DNA from: Acidobacteria bacterium RIFCSPLOWO2_12_FULL_68_19
Lineage (GTDB): Bacteria > Acidobacteriota > Vicinamibacteria > Vicinamibacterales > UBA2999
Assembly (NCBI GenBank): GCA_001767525.1
Contig: MELF01000027.1
Coordinates: 1-64,000, forward strand
Reading direction: 5' to 3'
Length of the DNA: 64,000 nucleotides
The notes beneath the pieces were generated by a model. The model made no database searches, was not told the DNA's origin, and saw only the letters and a program-made list of their open reading frames with translations. Position 1 is the stretch's first letter; every line of letters starts with the position of its first letter. Positions 59,011 to 64,000 of this stretch are shown here, one piece after another. The position numbers and the translations under genes were made by a program.

Positions 59011-60669
59011 TTACTTCTTGGGAACGACAGCCGCGCCCGTGTATTTCACGACCCGCAGGCCCGACGTCCCGTCCGAGACATACAGCAACCCGCCCGGCCC
59101 GAACGTCACGTCATAGGTGTCGCAGCCCGCAAACGCCGGCTGCGCCGGATCCACCTGATAGACGTAGCGACCCGCCTCCACCGGATGGGCGGGATCCCTG
59201 ATGTCGATTACCCGGGCGCACATGCCGTACCAAGCGAGGAAGAGCAAGCCGTCCGCCCGGGCGTTGCCGATGTGCGTCGAGGGACCCCGCCGCGGGAATC
59301 TTGTCGGATAGGCCGTCCTGCCGGGGTTGCCTGGATCGCAGGCCGTGTTCTCGGGGTACAGGAAATGCGAGATGATCCGCGGCTTCCTCGGATCCGCCAC
59401 GTCCACCATCCGCAGGTGACCGTAGGGACAACTGAAATACTCATCGGTGAGCCACAGCAGGTTCGGGCGCCCGGGCACGAGCTTGGCGGAGTGCGCGTTG
59501 CCGTACGCGGTCTTGTCGATGTCGAACCGCTTCATCGCCTCCGGCATCGTCGGATCGTCGAACCCGGGGACGAGATAGTCGAGCCGCGAGAGCAGCTTGG
59601 GGTTCTTCATGTCCTGGACGTCCAGGATGACCAGCCCCGCCTGATGGTAGGCGAGGAAGGCGAGGTTCCCGTAGACGGTGGCGTAGTGCATCCCCACCGA
59701 CTTCGTCAGCTTTCCCGTCGCCGGGTCGGGACGGACCGGGCTGCTGAAGTTGCGTTGGTGAACCCAGTCGCGCTGCGCGTCTTCTTCGGGCGTCTTCTGT
59801 CCGGGGATGTGCCACTTCCCGGCCTCGACGGGGTGCCGGGGATCGCGCACGTCGAGGATGACCAGGATCCTCTCGATGTAACCCTTGTACTCCGTGCCGA
59901 GGAACAGATACCGATCGTTGATGTTGGTCTGGTAGCCCGGCTGCCCCTGGTTCTTGAAATTGAAATGATGGGCGCCGCCAGAATCGGGAAAGTGTCCGTT
60001 CACCGGGTCCGACACGGGCGCCTGCCAGCGCGACAGGAACACCGGGTGTGCAGGATCGGCGACGTCGTAGAAACTGACCCCGTGGTAGCTCGCCTGAGTG
60101 TCGGTCCCGCTGCGCCAACGCTCCTCGTTGACCGCGAGGATCTTCCCGGGACCTTCGGCCACGTAGTGCGTGTGCGTGTTCCAGCCGGGATCCCAACAGG
60201 CGGGAGACTTCGTTCCCGCCAGGACGGCCGGGTCCTTGAAGGTATCGCAGGGAACGCTGACCGGCAGCGCGGCGAGTGCCGGGGAGCGCCACACCGTGTG
60301 CGATGTGGGCGGCTTGGGAGACGCCTCGAGGTCGTAGATGTAGACCGTGGCCAGGCGCACCGGGTTCTCTGGATCCTTCAGGCTGACGGTCATGAAGCAC
60401 TGAGATGCTCCGGGCTTGGGCACGAGCGGCGCCGGATCGTAGCAGCCGGAGTAGAGATACTGGCCGTCGGTGTCGGGCCAGGGGGCGAGCTTGGAGTAGG
60501 ACTGCACGTCCACCTGACCCTTGTCAAGAGAGGCCCCGACCCATTCCATGTTCCAGGCGTTCTGGGAAGACGCATCCTGCGCGGCCACCGGTCGGGTGGC
60601 CCATCGGGCGCCGAACGTGAGGGCGGCCAGGAACACGAGGATGACGAACGTCCTGCCATGAGTGTTCAT
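59011..60669 (-). CDS. Secreted LVIVD-repeat protein
   Basis: A 552-aa exported propeller. Repeats read VIYIYDLEAS, SFYDVADPAHPVFLSRW, ILDVRDPRHPVEAGKW, ILDVQDMKNPKLLSRL, MVDVADPRKPRIISHF, VIDIRDPAHPVEAGRY, ending in VVKY. About six Cys (SGCYDP, SQCFMT, VPCDT, SPACWD, SCPYGH, TACDPG, AGCDTY) may form disulfides. Distant relative of the 26100 protein. Convergent with the MBL gene. No activity can be assigned. Confidence 0.83.
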   Translation of the reverse strand: MNTHGRTFVILVFLAALTFGARWATRPVAAQDASSQNAWNMEWVGASLDKGQVDVQSYSKLAPWPDTDGQYLYSGCYDPAPLVPKPGASQCFMTVSLKDPENPVRLATVYIYDLEASPKPPTSHTVWRSPALAALPVSVPCDTFKDPAVLAGTKSPACWDPGWNTHTHYVAEGPGKILAVNEERWRSGTDTQASYHGVSFYDVADPAHPVFLSRWQAPVSDPVNGHFPDSGGAHHFNFKNQGQPGYQTNINDRYLFLGTEYKGYIERILVILDVRDPRHPVEAGKWHIPGQKTPEEDAQRDWVHQRNFSSPVRPDPATGKLTKSVGMHYATVYGNLAFLAYHQAGLVILDVQDMKNPKLLSRLDYLVPGFDDPTMPEAMKRFDIDKTAYGNAHSAKLVPGRPNLLWLTDEYFSCPYGHLRMVDVADPRKPRIISHFLYPENTACDPGNPGRTAYPTRFPRRGPSTHIGNARADGLLFLAWYGMCARVIDIRDPAHPVEAGRYVYQVDPAQPAFAGCDTYDVTFGPGGLLYVSDGTSGLRVVKYTGAAVVPKK

Positions 60670-60732
60670 GTTCGTGTCTCCAGAAGGATAAGACCGGGTT
60701 GAGGGCCAAGCGGCGCGATCGTAGCCGACCCA

Positions 60733-61539
60733 TCACCTCCCTAACAGACGCGGCACGTCCTTCTCGTTCTCCCAGCAGTTCGCGTCGAGCATCTCCGTGT
60801 CGACGACGATCGCCTGCTCGAGCGTCACCGTCCACGTCCGGGTGTACGCCTTGGGATCGGCGACGGTGATCTCGATCCACAGATGGCCGAAGTCTGGCCG
60901 GCGAAACCGCTCGGTGACCGTGGCGGCGCTCGTCAGCGGGCTCGACGCCGCGTCGAGCCACTGGTCGTCGCGAAAGCCGATGCTCTCCACCACCAGCGTG
61001 TCGCCCTCCCACCGGCCGCTGGAGTAGCCGTTCCACGTCGGGTTCGGATCGACCGGCAGCGGACGGCCGTCCAGGAAGATCTGACGGTAGTTCGTGTTGT
61101 ATTCGTTCAGCACGATCATCAGCGCCGGCAACTGCACGATCTTCTTCATCGTCGGCAGCAGGTGCATGCGGGGGCCGCCGGGCGTCAGGCATCGGGTGTA
61201 CGGATCGTCGGCGGGGCCGCGTCTGGCCATCCGCTCCCTCGCCCACGGCTGATACGGCAGCCCGCCGGGCACGCCGGCGCCGATGTTCCGGAACTGCTCG
61301 CTGATCGGCAAGTCGGTGCAGATGAGCGTCACGTCGTTGCAGGGCAGCACGTGCGCCGCCTGCCACATGCCCGAGAAGTCCGGCTTGCCGTCGGCGGCTC
61401 GTGGTGCCGGCGCGGACAGGTTGGGGGTTCCGTCAGGGAGTCGCGGAACGCCCGCGGTCGGATAGTTGACCCACTGCGCCGATGCCGCCGGCGAGAAGCA
61501 GACCAGCGCGATCAACGCACAACGACACCGACCACGCAT
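60733..61539 (-). CDS. Secreted protein of the same family as 34500
   Basis: A 268-aa protein with a signal peptide (FSPAASA). Family blocks shared with the 34500 protein: DGKPDFSGMWQAAHV, RCLTPGGPRM, KIVQLPALMIVLNEYNTNYRQIF, SGRWEGDTLVVESIGF, and VTERFRRPD...YTRTWTVTL. I chose the ATG at 61539 because GGAGGAACCGC precedes it; an open frame from 61602 includes non-signal residues. Function unknown. Confidence 0.82.
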   Translation of the reverse strand: MRGRCRCALIALVCFSPAASAQWVNYPTAGVPRLPDGTPNLSAPAPRAADGKPDFSGMWQAAHVLPCNDVTLICTDLPISEQFRNIGAGVPGGLPYQPWARERMARRGPADDPYTRCLTPGGPRMHLLPTMKKIVQLPALMIVLNEYNTNYRQIFLDGRPLPVDPNPTWNGYSSGRWEGDTLVVESIGFRDDQWLDAASSPLTSAATVTERFRRPDFGHLWIEITVADPKAYTRTWTVTLEQAIVVDTEMLDANCWENEKDVPRLLGR

Positions 61540-61623
61540 GCGGTTCCTCCAGCGGGCCATGAAGACGCTCCTCGCCGCTCGCCGAGCGGTCTCAGCATAC
61601 ACCGCGCGCAGGAAGACGATGAG

Positions 61624-61857
61624 CCCGCATCATTCATGAACACCGCAGGGTCGAGGAGACACGTTCGCTCCGAAACGCGGCTCCGCAGGCCGGAACAACG
61701 CCGCTCCGGCGTATCGTCGGCTGCAGTGGCGTGGGGGCCTCATCCCCACGCCGTGTCGCTGGCCTGCGCGGCGTTTTTCGTGATCGGAACGGCCTGCTCC
61801 GAACGCGTTTCTCCGCGAGCGTGTCTCCTCGACCGGTTCGTTCATGCGTAATGCGGG
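61624..61857. mobile_element. MITE-like element with about 60-bp terminal inverted repeats
   Basis: Ends CCCGCATCATTCATGAAC (61624-61641) and, on the other strand, CCCGCATTACGCATGAAC (61840-61857); 15 of 18 match. Just inside, GTCGAGGAGACACG is present in both arms, and further interior words pair loosely. The centre holds a GGCGTGGGG/CCCCACGCC hairpin (61730-61757). No transposase. Partial relatives at 6730 and 25912. It directly abuts an IstB remnant. Confidence 0.65.
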
Positions 61858-61866
61858 TTAGGAACG

Positions 61867-62010
61867 ATGAGCGCTCTGTGTGCCGCCGCCCTCATCGACC
61901 GCCTCGTCCACCACTGTCATCTCGTGACGATCCGCGGCGACAGCTATCGCATGCGGCAGCACACCGATCTCCGGCAGACCCTCCATGCCCCGCAGGATCC
62001 CGAGCCGACG
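61867..62010 (+). pseudogene. IstB (IS21 helper ATPase) C-terminal remnant
   Basis: AALIDRLVHHCHLVTIRGDSYR is the characteristic end of IstB-type IS21 helper proteins, followed by about 15 residues and non-homologous sequence to a stop at 62052. The rest of the IS is absent; the frame begins right at the MITE-like element, which may have inserted in it or replaced it. Confidence 0.75.
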
Positions 62011-62154
62011 TCCCGTCGCCGGCGGGCGCGTCAGGAGGCCTCGACGAACTGAGGCTCGTCCCCTCGTCGATCTGTCAGATTTTCGACCGGCGTTGACACC
62101 CTCCCCCACGGCCCCCTACGCGCTTCTGAACAGATCCCGATGCCGCGTCACTGC

Positions 62155-62832
62155 TCACTTCGCGCGGTAGACGAGGAAGTGCTGGCGCGGCAGGAAGTCA
62201 TGGGTCGTCGCGAGCGAGAATCCCGCCTTCGCCAGTTCGGCGCTGATTTGCGCCGGCGTGAAGCGGAACTCCTCGGGCGGTCCCGCCGGCGCGCCTTTCC
62301 TGAAATCGATGATCGCGAGACGCGCCCCCGGCTTCATCACCGTCTTCAGCCTGGTGAAGTACGCGACCCGGTTCGGGATGTGGTGAAACGTATCGACCAG
62401 GAGCACCAGATCCACTGGCTCCGGCAGGTTCGTCCGATCCGCCCCCGCCTGCACGGCAACGACATTCTTCAGCCCCTCGTGCAGGGCCCGATGCTGCACG
62501 TGCTCGACCATCGATGGTTCGATATCGACGGCGTACACCTTCGGCATCGCAGCTGCCTTCGCCAGACGCACGGTGAAATAGCCGGTGCCGGCTCCAACGT
62601 CGGCCACAATCTCGCCCGGCTTGAGACTCAGCGCCTCGACGACCCGCGCCGGCATCTGCCATTCGTCTCGAGCCGGGTCGTCAAAGCTCTTCGCCCATTC
62701 GTCGGCATTCTCGAACCGATGCTCGAGGTGATCACGCGTCTGGCTCTGCGGCGCTTGCTGCGCGCTGGCAAGCGATGACGCGTAGATGACGACTGCGGCG
62801 GCGGCCAGCACATTCCACGATCGATAGGTCAT
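62155..62832 (-). CDS. Exported class I SAM-dependent methyltransferase
   Basis: A 225-aa protein with signal peptide (ASSLASAQ) and a class I methyltransferase fold: EIVADVGAGTGYFTVRLA (motif I), VYAVDIEPSM (acidic loop), LVLLVDTFHHIPNRV (post-I), PGARLAIIDF. Secreted methyltransferases are uncommon because AdoMet is cytoplasmic; the signal may be a membrane anchor. ATG 62832. The upstream gene overlaps it by 101 bases. Confidence 0.83.
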   Translation of the reverse strand: MTYRSWNVLAAAAVVIYASSLASAQQAPQSQTRDHLEHRFENADEWAKSFDDPARDEWQMPARVVEALSLKPGEIVADVGAGTGYFTVRLAKAAAMPKVYAVDIEPSMVEHVQHRALHEGLKNVVAVQAGADRTNLPEPVDLVLLVDTFHHIPNRVAYFTRLKTVMKPGARLAIIDFRKGAPAGPPEEFRFTPAQISAELAKAGFSLATTHDFLPRQHFLVYRAK

Positions 62833-63376
62833 ATTCGTATCTCCACACGTCAACGCTGGCAGATGTTTGCCGCGCGTCGGGTCCCGTCCGGGCGTTCGGG
62901 CCGCCCCTCATCATGCCACCGTGCATGCCATGCGGTACCATGCTACTGGCATTCTTCATCATCGCGGTCCGCATGGCGGCCATGCCGTCTGTGACGAAAT
63001 CGGTCACTTCCGACGCGTGCTGCTGGTGGGCGGCAATGGTCTCCGGGTCGGTCGACGTTTGGACAACCACCATGCCCTTCTCGGTGGTCTCGACCGTCGT
63101 CTCGATCTTCTCGTAGTTCTTGAATATCGCATGCAGAGCATCGCTCTCGATGGGCAGGCCTGGGTCGTTCCCGACATCGACCCGCTGACGCATGGTGACG
63201 ACGTGGTCTTTGAGGAGTTGAGCGATGCGTGGGTCATCCGACTCCGTCACGGTCCGGATCCCATCGGGGACATTCGTCACCGTCCGCGTGATGCGAGCGT
63301 GGTTGACGAACAAGTCGTGGATGTCGCGCATCTGCGCAATCGTTGCGGCATCGTGGCCCATCATGCTGGGACCCAT
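62732..63376 (-). CDS. Uncharacterised protein (MRDIHDLF family), damaged ends
   Basis: A 214-aa frame whose core (MRDIHDLFVNHARITRTVTN, PDGIRTVTESDDPRIAQLLKDHVV, FKNYEKIETTVETTEKG, VVQTSTDPETIAAHQQHA) belongs to a family of short helical proteins often found in environmental bacteria, normally exported. Here no signal peptide is left; upstream in the same frame is FNGRNLDGWF, a piece of a DUF1080-type protein. The C-terminus runs 100 bases into the next gene in a different style, suggesting a frameshift. Met-rich near MMRGG. Function unknown. Confidence 0.55.
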   Translation of the reverse strand: MGPSMMGHDAATIAQMRDIHDLFVNHARITRTVTNVPDGIRTVTESDDPRIAQLLKDHVVTMRQRVDVGNDPGLPIESDALHAIFKNYEKIETTVETTEKGMVVVQTSTDPETIAAHQQHASEVTDFVTDGMAAMRTAMMKNASSMVPHGMHGGMMRGGPNARTGPDARQTSASVDVWRYEYDLSIVECAGRRRSRHLRVIACQRAASAAEPDA

Positions 63377-63404
63377 GCCCGCTGTACAAGGGCTATAAGA
63401 AGCT

Positions 63405-63460
63405 AGGAACCACCCGTCGAGATTCCGCCCGTTGAACGGAAGCCGTATTCGGCGGGAGGG
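63405..63460 (-). pseudogene. Fragment of a DUF1080-type gene start
   Basis: FNGRNLDGWF, typical of the N-terminal strand of DUF1080 (sugar-hydrolase-like) proteins, and EYGFR in the adjacent frame just before it. Only about 20 codons; both ends break into unrelated sequence. Confidence 0.45.
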
Positions 63461-63521
63461 ATCCTGGAGGCCCGCCCCGCGATCATGTGGTTCGACCCCG
63501 ACGCGGCGCTCTTCAAGCTCC

Positions 63522-63794
63522 AATCGTCTCCTGAACACGCGCGCGACGAGCGAGGCGGGGTACGGGCGCATGAATCCGATGCGGACTTACGTCTACGGTC
63601 GGGTCACCCAGCCGGACGCGCTGGGTGTGCTGTATCTGGCGCTCGGCGCCAGCGCCATCGTGAACGCTGACGATGGTAGCTATTCCGTCTTGCCGGAGGT
63701 GCAGTACAAGCCAGTGGAGAATCGTGAACTGCGCTGGCTTGCACACATTCAGAGCGGCGGGGCACAAACGGAGTTTGGCGAAAAGCAGGTGTAG
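63522..63794 (+). pseudogene. C-terminal part of an outer-membrane porin-like protein, truncated
   Basis: About 90 codons with barrel strands (DALGVLYLALGASAIVNADD, SYSVLPEVQYKPVENRELRWLAHI) and TEFGEKQ, which in the porin-like family precedes a final strand of aromatic residues; here a stop follows at once. The N-terminal part is missing (the upstream frame shows MWFDPDAALFKLQSS in another register). Facing it, the small gene at 63749-63895 is truncated at the same junction. Confidence 0.6.
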
Positions 63795-63895
63795 CCGAGA
63801 AATGGCAGCGAGGCATCGACCGCCCAGAGGTAGAAGTTGGCGAGCGTGCCCGCGAACGCGGCGCCGGACAGGAACTTGAACACTTCACGCCACAT
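63749..63895 (-). pseudogene. Small membrane protein, truncated at its C-terminus
   Basis: A 48-aa frame beginning MWREVFKFLSGAAFAGTLAN, like short two-helix membrane proteins in which a second helix follows a 'PFLGYT' turn. Here that turn is followed by unrelated CFSPN residues and a stop, exactly where the facing porin-like gene breaks off. GGAG lies about ten bases before the ATG. The preceding gene ends four bases upstream, so an operon is likely. Confidence 0.55.
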
Positions 63896-63898
63896 GCT

Positions 63899-64000
63899 CT
63901 ACATCTCCACCTGCATTCGAGCTTCACGACGCGCTTCGGCGGGAACGATGAACCGTACGTAGTCAGTGTGTCTGCCGGTCCCAGCCCTCATGGGCGATAA
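63899..64000 (-). CDS. Partial gene running off the right edge
   Basis: The last 30 codons of a minus-strand frame (TDYVRFIVPAEARREARMQV) end at a TAG just before the small membrane protein. The start is outside the window and I do not recognise the family. Confidence 0.5.
   Translation of the reverse strand, partial: LSPMRAGTGRHTDYVRFIVPAEARREARMQVEM

Noticed and set aside
57682-60702. A 1006-codon plus-strand frame across the MBL and LVIVD genes
   Set aside because: It covers two real genes in other frames and has no domain pattern; GC-driven open frame.
1-64000. tRNA and rRNA genes
   Set aside because: I saw no cloverleaf-like TpsiC (GGTTCGAATCC-type) motif with flanking stems; GGTTC words here belong to repeats.

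Overview
The window is high-GC (mostly about 65-70%) bacterial chromosomal DNA with no rRNA, tRNA or phage genes. Acidobacteriota, probably a Vicinamibacteria-like lineage, is my best guess. The reasons are the dense set of secreted beta-propeller, PQQ, LVIVD, MBL-fold and unnamed 'secreted acidobacterial' families, the small winged-helix protein at 10.6 kb, and the lack of phage or plasmid functions. This is inference from family content, not from a marker gene.

Layout. 0-2.7 kb: a short-chain dehydrogenase with an apparent internal deletion, then a long malate synthase. 2.8-6.7 kb: a sulfate assimilation operon. A promoter, a structured leader and a strong terminator-like hairpin lie just before a TauE-CysD fusion gene, followed by cysN and a 4Fe-4S type cysH. 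7-9.3 kb: a cyclopropane synthase-like methyltransferase overlapping a flavin-dependent reductase. 9.3-14 kb: a serine hydrolase, small proteins, an FHA protein, an HxlR regulator and two small secreted proteins. 14-38.4 kb: a long run of exported enzymes and propellers: MBL hydrolases, two PQQ dehydrogenases (one coupled to a cytochrome c), VOC, SMP-30, LVIVD, NHL, alpha/beta hydrolases and an FMN hydroxy-acid oxidase. This looks like periplasmic oxidation and turnover of small organic molecules.

38.4-42.3 kb is a block of visibly lower GC flanked by 40-bp direct repeats (36/40 identical). It carries a SYLF-domain protein, a frameshifted surface protein, an unassigned secreted protein and a fragment of an AraC regulator. 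42.3-49.7 kb is a minus-strand copper cluster: AraC and LuxR-type regulators (overlapping genes), PilZ, a beta-barrel, a two-domain multicopper oxidase, a nirK nitrite reductase and a TonB receptor with a His-rich loop. A Tat-exported ThDP enzyme diverges from it at 50.3 kb, followed by a VapBC module with a palindromic operator.

53-61.5 kb returns to exported catabolic genes: amidohydrolase, two proteins with eroded active sites (an alpha/beta hydrolase and an MBL protein), a haem-motif Vgb-like propeller, an LVIVD protein and a secreted paralogue. 61.6-64 kb is scarred: a MITE-like element, an IstB (IS21) remnant, and two facing genes truncated at one junction near 63.79 kb.

Intergenic gaps repeatedly hold short-period degenerate repeats, often as long inverted arms (GGTTC-type, TTGGG-type, CACAGAG-type, TGCGACGG-type), and an element with CCCGNATTATTCATGAAC-like ends. 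The items I would follow first are the sulfate leader plus TauE-CysD fusion, the direct-repeat-bounded island with its duplicated AraC element, and the nirK copper cluster.
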